Source: Cribrihabitans_A pelagius (lineage in GTDB: Bacteria; Pseudomonadota; Alphaproteobacteria; Rhodobacterales; Rhodobacteraceae). From it: a stretch of 64,000 bases of DNA. How positions within the stretch are numbered: the first letter of the stretch is position 1; every line of letters begins with the position of its first letter. A program made the position numbers and the translations under genes. The DNA lies in NCBI RefSeq assembly GCF_048820915.1, contig NZ_JBMERR010000015.1, positions 62,001-126,000 on the forward strand. Reading direction: 5' to 3'. The notes below the pieces were generated by a model that was not told the DNA's origin, made no database searches, and was given only the letters and a program-made list of their open reading frames with translations. Below are positions 32,524-43,380 of the stretch, in pieces.

Positions 32524-34878
32524 TCAGCTCGGGATCAGCGCCGGCACGATGGTCACGATGGCCGGGAACAGCCACAGGATGCCAAGCCCCACCACCTGGA
32601 TCACCACGAAGGGCAGGATACCGCGGTAGATATGGCCGGTGGTCACCTCCTTCGGCGCGACCCCGCGCAGGTAGAACAGCGCAAAGCCGAAAGGCGGGGT
32701 CAGGAACGACGTCTGCAGGTTCACCGCCACCATGATGGTCACCCATTTCGGATCGAAAGACCCGCCATAGATCACCGGGCCCACGATCGGGATCACGATG
32801 TAGATGATCTCCAGGAAGTCCAGCACGAAGCCCAGGAAGAACAGCACCAGCATCACGATCAGGAAGACCGTCATCTCGTTGTCGAAGCTCTTCAGGAACT
32901 GCTGGATGTAGTGTTCGCCGCCAAAGGAGATCACCACCAGGTTCAGAAGCTGCGAGCCGATCAGGATGGTGAACACCATCGAGGTCACCTTGGCGGTCTC
33001 CCGCACCACCGGCGTCAGCACCCCGGCCTTGAACAGCACCCAGCAGCCGAACAGCAGCCCGAACAGCGCAAAGAGATAGGCGCCATAGGCCACGATGAAG
33101 GCAATCCAGCTCTCGGCGCTCACGCCGCCCTGGTTCACCCGCAGGTCGAAGTTGACCCCGACCAGGATGCAGAGCGCCACCGCGAAGGTCGACCAGATGA
33201 TGATCTTGCCCGACCGGCCCTGGTCCTGCAGCTTGCGGTAGGCGGCCAGCATGATGGCGCCGCCCGCTCCCAGCGCCGCGGCGGGCGTCGGGTTGGTGAT
33301 GCCGCCCAGGATCGAGCCCAGCACCGCGACAATCAGAACCAGCGGCGGGAAGACCACCCGGATCAGATCATTGCCGGCGCAGCGCCTGGCGGCTTCCTTG
33401 CAGCCGTAAAGCGCCAGCAGAAGCGGCAGCGCGATCCACAGCACCGTCGCCCCGGGCGAGGTGGTGGGCGCGATGGCCACCAGGTCCGCCAGCGCGATCA
33501 GCAGCACCCCGATGGCGCCGAGGATCAGCGGCTTGGCATCGCGCGAGGGCGCAACGCCGCGGCCGAAGGCCAGCACCAGCCCCGCCATCACCATCAGCAC
33601 GGTGAGACCGGTGCCGATCGGGGCGGCATTTGCGATCTTCGCTGCGCGCGCGGCTTCCAGCTCCTCCGGGCTCAGCCGCTGGGCCTCGCTGACGCCGCCT
33701 GCGGCGCGGATCGCTTTCTGCTCTTCAACCGCAGCGTCCCAGGCTGTCTGGCCGTGCAGTTCGATCATCGACGCCTTGCAATCGGCGCCTACATTGGTGC
33801 GCAGCGAGGCTGTCTGGCCAGCGTCGGAAAAGGCCGAGACGGTGATGTTCTGGCTGCCGATCAGGTTGACGCTTCCCAGGAGCATCGCGCCGCCGATCAG
33901 GGCTGCCGGAACCGCGAGGAACCAGGTCAGCCCTTCGCTGCGGGTGATGACCGTGCCGGTGCCGGTTTCCAGGTTCACCGCCGGGGCTTTTTCCGGGTTC
34001 AGCAGCGCATAGCCAAAGGCATAGCCCGCATAGAGCAGCGCCAGCAGGATGCCCGGCAGCAGGGCCGCCTGGAACAGGGTGCCGACCGAGACCACCGCAG
34101 GCTCGCCCAGGTAGGTGAGCGCGTCGGAACAGCCGGCCTCCTGCGCGCGGGCTTCCTGGGCGGTGGAGTAGAGATCGCCCGCCAGGGTGCCCAGGAGAAC
34201 GATCACGATGGAAGGCGGGATGATCTGCCCCAGCGTGCCGGAGGCCGCGATCACGCCGGTGGCGAGCTCGGGCGAGTAGTTGTTGCGCAGCATGGTGGGC
34301 AGGGCGAGGAGGCCCATGGTCACCACGGTGGCGCCGACGATGCCGGTGGAGGCAGCCAGGAAGGCGCCCACGACCACGATCGACACGGCGAGGCCGCCCG
34401 GCAGCGGGCCAAAGACCCGGGCCATAGTGGTCAGGAGGTCATTGGCGATCTTGGAACGCTCCAGCGTGATGCCCATCAGCACGAACATCAGCACCGCCAG
34501 CAGCGTCTCGATCGACGCGCCCGCCAGAACCCGCTCGTTCATCCGGTTCACGATGAAGGACACGTTGCGGTCCATCGCCACTTCCCAGCCCTGCGGGAAC
34601 ACCGGCTCGGCGATGCGCGGCAGTTCCGGGTATCGGAACACCGAGACCGCGTCCGGCTTCACCCCGCTGGCGACAAGATCGCGGTAGAGCTGGGACGAGG
34701 TGTCGATGGCCTGGTGCACCAGGATGCCCGCACTGTCGAGCGCGGCGATGATCCCGAAGGAGATGACCCCGGCACCGCCGATGGCGAAGGCCACCGGAAA
34801 GCCGGAAAGGATGCCCCCGAAGAGGCAGAAAAACACGATGATCAGGCCGATTTCGACGCCATCTAGTCCAAATAGCAT
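32524..34878 (-). CDS. dctM: TRAP transporter large permease (DctM), unusually long
   Basis: 784 residues, against about 430 for a typical DctM. The N-terminal part has normal TRAP-large motifs (FPVAFAIGGAGVI, GIVGATVVTMGLLALPTML, TLGQIIPPSIVIVLLG), and the C-terminal part ends in NLQTSFLTPPFGFALFYLRGV. Between them is an insert of about 300 residues with extra membrane segments and a soluble, Cys-containing stretch (NVGADCKASMIELHGQTAWD). The insert adds helices of the kind seen in large permeases of 2-oxoacid-type TRAP systems. It is the last gene of a dctP-dctQ-dctM unit, 16 bases after dctQ. Confidence 0.92.
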   Translation of the reverse strand: MLFGLDGVEIGLIIVFFCLFGGILSGFPVAFAIGGAGVISFGIIAALDSAGILVHQAIDTSSQLYRDLVASGVKPDAVSVFRYPELPRIAEPVFPQGWEVAMDRNVSFIVNRMNERVLAGASIETLLAVLMFVLMGITLERSKIANDLLTTMARVFGPLPGGLAVSIVVVGAFLAASTGIVGATVVTMGLLALPTMLRNNYSPELATGVIAASGTLGQIIPPSIVIVLLGTLAGDLYSTAQEARAQEAGCSDALTYLGEPAVVSVGTLFQAALLPGILLALLYAGYAFGYALLNPEKAPAVNLETGTGTVITRSEGLTWFLAVPAALIGGAMLLGSVNLIGSQNITVSAFSDAGQTASLRTNVGADCKASMIELHGQTAWDAAVEEQKAIRAAGGVSEAQRLSPEELEAARAAKIANAAPIGTGLTVLMVMAGLVLAFGRGVAPSRDAKPLILGAIGVLLIALADLVAIAPTTSPGATVLWIALPLLLALYGCKEAARRCAGNDLIRVVFPPLVLIVAVLGSILGGITNPTPAAALGAGGAIMLAAYRKLQDQGRSGKIIIWSTFAVALCILVGVNFDLRVNQGGVSAESWIAFIVAYGAYLFALFGLLFGCWVLFKAGVLTPVVRETAKVTSMVFTILIGSQLLNLVVISFGGEHYIQQFLKSFDNEMTVFLIVMLVLFFLGFVLDFLEIIYIVIPIVGPVIYGGSFDPKWVTIMVAVNLQTSFLTPPFGFALFYLRGVAPKEVTTGHIYRGILPFVVIQVVGLGILWLFPAIVTIVPALIPS

Positions 34879-34894
34879 AACTGCTGCCTCTTAC

Positions 34895-35821
34895 TTAATG
34901 CGTGCCTTCGTAGGCTTCTTCACCCTCTCCAAGGCTGTCCTTGTCGAGGTATTTGTCTTCGCTTTCCGGGCCTTCCGAGAACTCCAGGAAGGAGCGGTAG
35001 AAGAAGGCGATCGCATGCAGGAACACCATGGCGGCAAACAGGACCAGCAGGATCTTGAACAGGAAATAGGCGTTGAAACCGTTCGGGCTGAAGCCGATGG
35101 TCTCCACGTTCCAGCGCAGGGCACGGGATTTCATCACCAGCCGGTCCAGCGTGTCCGAAGCCGAGGGTTTCGGCACGATCAGGTGCCGCCACAAGAAATA
35201 CCAGCCGTACATCCACGTGAGCACCGCCGCGGGCATCATGAAGATCAGCGAGCCGAACATGTCGACCACCCGCTTGGCGCGGAAGCTGATGCCGGAATAG
35301 ATCAGGTCGACGCGCACATGGCCGCTTTGCACGAAAGTGTAGGTGACGCAGAGGCAGACCACCAAAGCATTGTAAAGCTTCAGCTCCTCGGCGAACCAGC
35401 TGATGTCCTGGCTGAACGGGATGCCGAAGCCGAAGCTCATGTCCGGGCGGGCGAAGACCCGCTGCATGAAGACAATGACGATCTGCTGGATCACCATCAG
35501 AAGGCCGGCCCAGGCAAAGAAGCGCCCGGTGGTGTTGGCAAAGGCCTCCAGCCCGCGCACCACCGCCCACATCAGCGGCCGGAAATAGATCCCGGCGGCC
35601 GTCAGCAGCAGGAAGGCGGTGAAGATGACGAAGAAGAACTCGACCGAGCCGCCGTAATAGACAAAGCGCATGATCGAGGCCTTGTCCGACCAGTCGAGCC
35701 AGAGCTGCGGATGGGTGACGGCGTAGCCGAAGTTGTAAAAGGCGCCGGCCAGGTTCTGGATCAGCCACACGAGGCCGCCCCAGATGGCGCCAAAGAAGGA
35801 GATGCCAGTCTCTTCCTGCAT
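34895..35821 (-). CDS. dctQ: TRAP transporter small permease (DctQ), extended
   Basis: 308 residues, longer than the usual 160-200. Hydrophobic segments include FFFVIFTAFLLLTAAGIYF, FFAWAGLLMVIQQIVIVFM, and in the DctQ core WFAEELKLYNALVVCLCVTYTF, with HVRVDLIYSGIS, then LIFMMPAAVLTWMYGWYFLW. The C-terminus is acidic (EGPESEDKYLDKDSLGEGEE). With the long DctM, this suggests a TRAP subfamily with enlarged membrane subunits. It lies between dctP and dctM. Confidence 0.88.
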   Translation of the reverse strand: MQEETGISFFGAIWGGLVWLIQNLAGAFYNFGYAVTHPQLWLDWSDKASIMRFVYYGGSVEFFFVIFTAFLLLTAAGIYFRPLMWAVVRGLEAFANTTGRFFAWAGLLMVIQQIVIVFMQRVFARPDMSFGFGIPFSQDISWFAEELKLYNALVVCLCVTYTFVQSGHVRVDLIYSGISFRAKRVVDMFGSLIFMMPAAVLTWMYGWYFLWRHLIVPKPSASDTLDRLVMKSRALRWNVETIGFSPNGFNAYFLFKILLVLFAAMVFLHAIAFFYRSFLEFSEGPESEDKYLDKDSLGEGEEAYEGTH

Positions 35822-35897
35822 GTTTCCCCCGGAAGATTGCTGCTGCGGGCTGGGCGCGCGGAGGGCGCCGGCCGTCCCGTCTTATGCAACTGCAAAG

Positions 35898-35924
35898 GGA
35901 CCCCCCGCGCCAGGCGGGGGATCC
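35898..35924 (-). other. Intercistronic hairpin between dctP and dctQ
   Basis: GGACCCCCCGC and GCGGGGGATCC pair with one mismatch around a 5-base loop. Such a stem after a binding-protein gene can protect its mRNA or reduce read-through, giving more binding protein than permease. No T-tract follows. Confidence 0.5.
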
Positions 35925-35945
35925 GATGAAGGCGGTGCGGTCCGG

Positions 35946-37028
<1,083 letters not shown>

Positions 37029-37319
37029 CAAATGTTCCTCCCATTTTATACGGATGCCCGCGGCAGGCGCGGGCGGATCGGTTCGGGTGCGGCAAGCCTA
37101 CCGCCGGGGAAATTAATGTGAATACCAAGTACTACGTAGACGAGCGCGTTTTTCATGTTCTCCACAAGCATGAGACACAACCAAGGATTGAAAGACGCCG
37201 GTTTCCGGGGTGTTTCAGGGACGGCGGCGGGGGCGCTGCCTGCGCGGCTCTTTGATTCTGCCGCAGATTTGCGTAACGATTCGCCCCGATTCCGGCCCGG
37301 CTCGCGGAGACCCGCCAAG

Positions 37320-38747
37320 ATGCGCCTGCTCAGCTTCCTTCTGCGCCCCAACTACGCGCAGAAACTTTCGCTTCTGACGACCTTGCCGCTCCTGGTGGCG
37401 GGGCTCGCGATTGCGCTGGTTGTGGGCTACCAGTCGCGCGCCTTGGCCGAGCGCGAGATCCAGGCGCTGGAGCGGCAGCTGATCCGCACCAAGAAGGACG
37501 AGCTGCGCAACTATGTGACCCAGGCGCGGAACGCCTTTGGCCATATCTACGGGCTTGCCAGCCCCGACGATGCCGAGGCCAAGGAACAGGTCACCCAGAT
37601 GCTGAGCGCGATGATCTACGGCAAGGATGGTTTCTTTTTCGTCTACGATTATGCCGGCACCAACCTGGTGAGCCCGCGGCAAACCGAGTTCATTAACCGC
37701 AACTGGACGGGGCTCACCGACAGCCGCGGCGTGCCGGTGGTGGACGAGTTCATCCGCCTCGCCCGCGAGGGCGCGGGCTGGCACAGTTTCACCTGGCAGA
37801 AGCCCTCCACCGGCGAGGAGGCGCAGATGATCGCCTATGTAGTGGGCTTGCAGGACTGGCAATGGGCTGTGGGCACGGGCGTGTTCATCGACGATGTGCT
37901 GGCCTCGGTCGCGGCTTCGCGGGCGGATGTGGAGGCGCGGGTGCGGCGCACGTTCCTCTACATCGGGGCGATCACACTGGTGTCGCTGATCCTGGTCTTT
38001 GCCTCGGGAATGCTGCTCAACATCCGCGAGCGGCGGCTGGCCGATGCCAAGCTGAAGGAGCTCACGCAGCGGGTGTTCGATGCCCAGGAGGAAGAGCGCG
38101 GCCGGGTGGCGCGGGAGCTGCACGACGGCATCAGCCAGCTGCTGGTCGGAGTGCGCTATGCGCTGGACAACGCCCGGCGCAGGCTGGGCCGCGGCGACAG
38201 CGCGGGTGCGGAGGCGCCGCTTGGCAAGGGCATCACCAGCCTGCTCACCGCCATTTCCGAAGTCCGCCGGATCAGCCGCGACCTGCGGCCCGGGGTGCTC
38301 GACGACCTCGGCCTCGGCCCGGCGCTGAAGGCGCTGACGGATGACTTTGCTGCCCGCACCGGCATCGAAACCGAGTTTTCTACCGTGGTGTTCCGAAACC
38401 GGCTCGACCAGGACGCCAAGATCGCGCTCTACCGGATCGCGCAGGAGGCGCTCACCAACATCGAGCGCCACGCCGACGCCAGCAAGGTCAGCATCAGTCT
38501 GCGCGGCCACACCAGGGGCGCCACCATGCGCATCACCGACAACGGCTGCGGCCTGCCGTCCGCGGACATGCGCGGCGGCACCGGCATCGGCTTGCGCAAC
38601 ATGCAGGAGCGGATGGAGCAGCTTGACGGCACCTTGCGCATTCTGTCATCACGTGGCGGCCAAAGCGGCACAGTGATCGAGGCGGGGCTGCCGCTCAGCC
38701 ATCTGCTGCCGCCCGGCGATGAAGCCACGCCCGCGCGGCTGCCATGA
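37320..38747 (+). CDS. Cache-domain sensor histidine kinase (NarX/DegS-like class)
   Basis: 475-residue membrane sensor kinase. The first membrane segment (LLTTLPLLVAGLAIALVV) is followed by a periplasmic single Cache-type sensor (KDGFFFVYDYAGTNLVSPRQ and GWHSFTWQKPSTGE, DWQWAVGTGVF) and the second segment (FLYIGAITLVSLILVFASGMLL). The HisKA_3 phospho-acceptor is in ERGRVARELHDGISQLLVG, and the ATPase core in NIERHADASKVSIS, ITDNGCG and GTGIGLRNMQERM. The start at 37320 gives a proper signal anchor. It overlaps no gene and is divergent from the TRAP genes, so it likely senses a small acid imported by them. Confidence 0.93.
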   Translation: MRLLSFLLRPNYAQKLSLLTTLPLLVAGLAIALVVGYQSRALAEREIQALERQLIRTKKDELRNYVTQARNAFGHIYGLASPDDAEAKEQVTQMLSAMIYGKDGFFFVYDYAGTNLVSPRQTEFINRNWTGLTDSRGVPVVDEFIRLAREGAGWHSFTWQKPSTGEEAQMIAYVVGLQDWQWAVGTGVFIDDVLASVAASRADVEARVRRTFLYIGAITLVSLILVFASGMLLNIRERRLADAKLKELTQRVFDAQEEERGRVARELHDGISQLLVGVRYALDNARRRLGRGDSAGAEAPLGKGITSLLTAISEVRRISRDLRPGVLDDLGLGPALKALTDDFAARTGIETEFSTVVFRNRLDQDAKIALYRIAQEALTNIERHADASKVSISLRGHTRGATMRITDNGCGLPSADMRGGTGIGLRNMQERMEQLDGTLRILSSRGGQSGTVIEAGLPLSHLLPPGDEATPARLP

Positions 38748-38766
38748 CGCCAGAGGGGACTCCCGC

Positions 38767-39408
38767 ATGCAACCGGTGAAAGTTCTGATCGTGGACGACC
38801 ACCCGATGGTGGCCGAGGGCATCCAGTCGATCCTGGAAAGCTATGACGACATCGCCGTGGTCGGTTGTCTCACCGATGGCCGCGAGGCGGTGGCGCAGGC
38901 GGGCAAGCTGGCGCCGGACGTGATCCTGATGGATCTCAACATGCCGCAGCTTGGCGGGCTCAGCGCCACCGAGATGATCCTGGAGCAGACCCCCGGCGTG
39001 CGCATCCTGATCCTGACGATGCACGACAGCGCCGAGTACATCTCCACTGCGCTCAGCCATGGCGCCATGGGCTATGTGCTGAAGGATGTGCCCACCGAAG
39101 AGATCAAGCAGGCCATCGACGCGGTAATGCAGGGAGAAACTTATCTCTGCACCGGCGCGGCCGGCTCGCTGAAACCCAAGGAAGGCGGTGCCCGCGAGGC
39201 ACTGACCGGGCGCGAGCAGACCATCCTGCTGGAGCTGGCGCAGGGCAAATCGAACAAGGAAGTGGCGCTGGCGCTCGACATTTCCGTGCGCACGGTGGAG
39301 ACCCACCGCAAGAACATCAAACGCAAGCTGGGCATCTCCTCCACTGCCGGGCTGACCCGCTATGCGCTGGAACACGGCGTGCTGCAGGGGACCGGCGCGG
39401 GGCTTTAG
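38767..39408 (+). CDS. NarL/FixJ-family response regulator
   Basis: 213-residue partner of the upstream kinase. The receiver domain has VLIVDDHPMVAEGI (acidic pocket), the phospho-acceptor Asp in DVILMDLNMPQLGG, and the Lys in GYVLKDVPTEEI. The C-terminal LuxR helix-turn-helix is LTGREQTILLELAQGKSNKEVALALDISVRTVETHRKNIKRKL. The ATG at 38767 follows AGAGGGGA, 19 bases after the kinase stop. By position it should regulate the divergent TRAP operon. Confidence 0.95.
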   Translation: MQPVKVLIVDDHPMVAEGIQSILESYDDIAVVGCLTDGREAVAQAGKLAPDVILMDLNMPQLGGLSATEMILEQTPGVRILILTMHDSAEYISTALSHGAMGYVLKDVPTEEIKQAIDAVMQGETYLCTGAAGSLKPKEGGAREALTGREQTILLELAQGKSNKEVALALDISVRTVETHRKNIKRKLGISSTAGLTRYALEHGVLQGTGAGL

Positions 39409-39537
39409 GGCCCCCGGCGCGGGCTGGGCACTTCCAAGACGCATAGCACGGTTCAATCTGGCACGGATCTTTCCGGCACCGGCCCGTCTTAGGGCTAACG
39501 CGGTCAAGGCGCCCTCTCCGTGACAACGCGCCAAGAC

Positions 39538-39588
39538 CGCATCCGCTCAGTCGCGCAGCGCATCCGCTCAGTCGCGCAACGCATCCGC
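39538..39588. repeat. 21-base tandem duplication covering the oxygenase stop codon
   Basis: Units at 39568-39588 and 39547-39567 differ at one base, with a 9-base partial third copy at 39538-39546. Each unit encodes ADALRD-stop on the minus strand. Confidence 0.9.
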
Positions 39589-40425
39589 CCGCACCCGGCT
39601 GGCGGCCCGGTGGCAGGGCAGCACCCGGCCATAGAGCTGCCGGGTGCGCTCCTCGCCGCCGCACATGCCTTCGGCCTCGACAAAAGAGAAGATGCCGACG
39701 TAGCGCCGCCGCGCGCCCTCCACCGGAGTCACGCGGTGCAGCGAATAGCGGCCGCGGAAGATCTGCAAATCGCCCGGCTGCAGCACCAGCTTGCGCACCA
39801 GGGGCGAGCTGCCGGCCAGTACCTGGGCCACGCCTCCATAGTTCTCATCCGCGGCCGAGCGCAGCATCGGGGCGTATTCGAAGTCGCCGCCCGCCTCGCC
39901 GTTCTGGATCGCCAGCGTCACCGTGTAATTGTTGGTATCGAAATGCCAGGGAAAGCCGCCGCCTTCCTCCACCATGTTGATGATCACATCGGCGAGCGGA
40001 TCGCTATAGCGGAAGAACCGCTCCTCCGGTTCGCCGAGCGCGGTGCGGATGAAGGGCATGAAGGAGGGGGCCTCGTAGATCTGCCGCAGCGGGCTGTCCG
40101 GGCCGAAGCTGTCGGCCGGAATGAAGGCGTTCGAGCGGCCGTGGAACTGGCGCGCCGGGTGATCCGGCGGCAGCCGCGGGTCATCCTGGCTGAAATAGGG
40201 GTTGGCGCGGCTGAAGGACCGGTGCGCCCGCTCCGCCACCGCCTCGGCTTCCTCCGCGAGCCGCGCCACGCCCCCGGCGTGCACGAAGCCCGGCAGCACT
40301 GCGCAGCCGCTGGCGCCCAGGTCGCGCTGCAGATCCGCGATCAGCTGCGCATAGGCGCGCGAGCCTGGCCGGTCCAGTGGGTAGCGCCCGACATCGACCA
40401 GCGCGGAGAGGTTATCCTCAGTCAT
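39568..40425 (-). CDS. 2-oxoglutarate/Fe(II)-dependent oxygenase-like protein
   Basis: 285 residues with a double-stranded beta-helix pattern: FPWHFDTNNYTVTLAIQNGE supplies the His-x-Asp metal pair, and LQPGDLQIFRGRYSLHRVTPV supplies the distal His, with Arg downstream (ARRRYVGIFSF). It belongs to the large 2OG-Fe(II) oxygenase group; the substrate is not evident. The ATG at 40425 was chosen over a longer frame that lacks coding character. Its last seven codons including the stop (ADALRD-stop) are duplicated in tandem downstream, so the C-terminus has been copied. Confidence 0.82.
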   Translation of the reverse strand: MTEDNLSALVDVGRYPLDRPGSRAYAQLIADLQRDLGASGCAVLPGFVHAGGVARLAEEAEAVAERAHRSFSRANPYFSQDDPRLPPDHPARQFHGRSNAFIPADSFGPDSPLRQIYEAPSFMPFIRTALGEPEERFFRYSDPLADVIINMVEEGGGFPWHFDTNNYTVTLAIQNGEAGGDFEYAPMLRSAADENYGGVAQVLAGSSPLVRKLVLQPGDLQIFRGRYSLHRVTPVEGARRRYVGIFSFVEAEGMCGGEERTRQLYGRVLPCHRAASRVRADALRD

Positions 40426-40628
40426 GCAATATCCTTTCCCGTGAAAACACCCACGGGTTGAGCCTGCCTGCGGTCCCGGCGGGTTTCTGGCACAAACGGG
40501 ACACCCGTCTGCCGGTTTTGGCATTTTTTTGCCGCTGCACAGGCCGCGGCCTTCGCGGAAATGTCCCGGCCGACCCGCTTGACGCAAGAAAATGTCCCCA
40601 GAGGGTGTTTTTTTGACAGGTTTGCCGG

Positions 40629-40657
40629 TTGACGCCCCTGCCCCCCGCGCCTAATGT
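40629..40657 (+). promoter_or_regulatory. Promoter of the ilvBH leader transcript
   Basis: TTGACG (40629-40634), a 17-base spacer and TAATGT (40652-40657) fit a sigma-70 promoter. Transcription would begin near 40664 and reach the attenuator about 125 bases later. Confidence 0.6.
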
Positions 40658-40687
40658 CCGCTGCAACGCAACGAGGAGCCTGTGGCC

Positions 40688-40735
40688 GTGACCACCCTAG
40701 TCGTAATCGTAGGAACCAAGCGCATGGGCCGGTAA
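40688..40735 (+). CDS. ilv leader peptide
   Basis: A 15-residue open frame MTTLVVIVGTKRMGR starting GTG at 40688, nine bases after an AGGAG site (40674-40678), ending TAA at 40733-40735. Codons 4-8 read Leu(CTA), Val(GTC), Val(GTA), Ile(ATC), Val(GTA): exactly the end products of the acetolactate synthase pathway, two of them codons that look rare in this GC-rich genome. A GTG two codons earlier is in frame but too close to the ribosome-binding site. Stalling here would control the attenuator at 40761-40790. Confidence 0.85.
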   Translation: MTTLVVIVGTKRMGR

Positions 40736-40790
40736 CGGTTAACCATACTCGAACCCATGCGCCTCCGACCTGACATCGGGGGCTTTTTTT
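40720..40790 (+). promoter_or_regulatory. ilvBH transcription attenuator with competing anti-terminator
   Basis: The terminator arms GCCTCCGA (40761-40768) and TCGGGGGC (40776-40783), with a 7-base loop and seven T, lie 40 bases before ilvB. A competing 9-base stem joins GCGCATGGG (40720-40728, inside the leader gene) to CCCATGCGC (40754-40762), taking two bases of the terminator. A ribosome stalled at the Val/Ile codons would leave the first arm free and favour read-through; one at the stop codon would cover it and allow termination. Confidence 0.8.
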
Positions 40791-40830
40791 ATGCGTAACG
40801 GACGATGCCGCCAATTGGAGCAGAAAGCAG

Positions 40831-42582
<1,752 letters not shown>

Positions 42583-42594
42583 CGCAGCAACGCC

Positions 42595-42643
42595 GCAAAT
42601 TTCTTCGAAGAAATTTGCCAAGAATTTTCGAAAATTCTTGGCA
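42595..42643. repeat. Two overlapping perfect palindromes between ilvB and ilvH
   Basis: A 24-base palindrome at 42595-42618 centred on TTCGAA (GCAAATTTC to GAAATTTGC), then a 28-base palindrome at 42616-42643 centred on TTTTCGAAAA (TGCCAAGAA to TTCTTGGCA); they share three bases. Both are perfect and far more AT-rich than the surroundings. They may fold into two mRNA hairpins or be an extragenic repeat. A partial copy CGAAGAAATTTGCC is at 62982-62995. Confidence 0.9.
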
Positions 42644-42668
42644 GCGAGAGACGAGAGAAAGGCACAAC

Positions 42669-43232
42669 ATGTCTGCCCTGCACATCAAAAAAGGCTCAAC
42701 CCGCCATTCCGCTTACAACCTGCGTCCGACGTTTTCGGACGTGCAGGAGCGCCACACCATCGCGGTGCTGGTGGAGAATGAACCCGGTGTGCTGGCCCGG
42801 GTGATCGGCCTGTTTTCCGGCCGCGGCTACAATATCGAAAGCCTCACCGTGGCGGAGGTCGACCACACCGGGCACCTCAGCCGGATCACCGTGGTCACCA
42901 CCGGCACGCCGCAGGTGATCGAGCAGATCAAGGCGCAGCTGGGGCGCATCGTCTCGGTGCGCGACGTGCACGACCTCACCGTCGAAGGCGTCGCGGTGGA
43001 ACGGGAGCTGGCAATCCTGAAAGTGGCGGGAGAGGGCGACAAGCGGGTCGAGGCGCTGCGGCTGGCGGATATCTTCCGCGCCAATGTGGTCGACAGCACG
43101 CTGAACAGCTTTGTCTTCGAGATTACCGGCGCGCCCGACAAGATCGACGCCTTTGCCGAGCTGATGCGGCCTCTTGGCCTGACCGAGATCGCCCGCACCG
43201 GGGTGGCGGCGCTGCTGCGCGGCAACGGCTAG
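42669..43232 (+). CDS. ilvH: Acetolactate synthase small (regulatory) subunit
   Basis: 187-residue IlvH/IlvN with an N-terminal ACT domain (IAVLVENEPGVLARVIGLFSGRGYNIESLTVAE) that binds valine for feedback inhibition. The second ACT-like half carries RELAILKVAG, ADIFRANVVD and FVFEITG. A conserved-looking N-terminal extension (MSALHIKKGSTRHSAYNLRP) precedes the ACT domain. The ATG at 42669 follows GAGAGAAAGG; the open frame upstream covers the palindromes. It forms a complex with ilvB, in the same transcript. Confidence 0.96.
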   Translation: MSALHIKKGSTRHSAYNLRPTFSDVQERHTIAVLVENEPGVLARVIGLFSGRGYNIESLTVAEVDHTGHLSRITVVTTGTPQVIEQIKAQLGRIVSVRDVHDLTVEGVAVERELAILKVAGEGDKRVEALRLADIFRANVVDSTLNSFVFEITGAPDKIDAFAELMRPLGLTEIARTGVAALLRGNG

Positions 43233-43284
43233 GCAGGACAGGGGCGCTTCCCTGCTGCCTCCCGCGTCCCTTGTTGAAACAAAA

Positions 43285-43306
43285 GCCGCGCATCAGCGCG
43301 GCTTTC
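43285..43306 (+). terminator. Rho-independent terminator of ilvBH
   Basis: GCCGCGC-ATCA-GCGCGGC followed by TTTCTT, 53 bases after the ilvH stop. Confidence 0.8.
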
Positions 43307-43380
43307 TTGCGTTGGGGCGGTGCAGGCGGCAGGTGCGCAGGCCCGCTGCCGACAGCGTTAGCCGCCGCGTCGCCGGACGC

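Noticed and set aside
32413..34866. An 817-codon open frame opposite dctM
   Set aside because: Its composition (His, Asp, Gln, Arg) is that of an antisense shadow, and dctM has clear family motifs.
39568..39588. Read-through extension of the oxygenase as a real longer form
   Set aside because: Each repeat unit carries its own stop; no sign of recoding.
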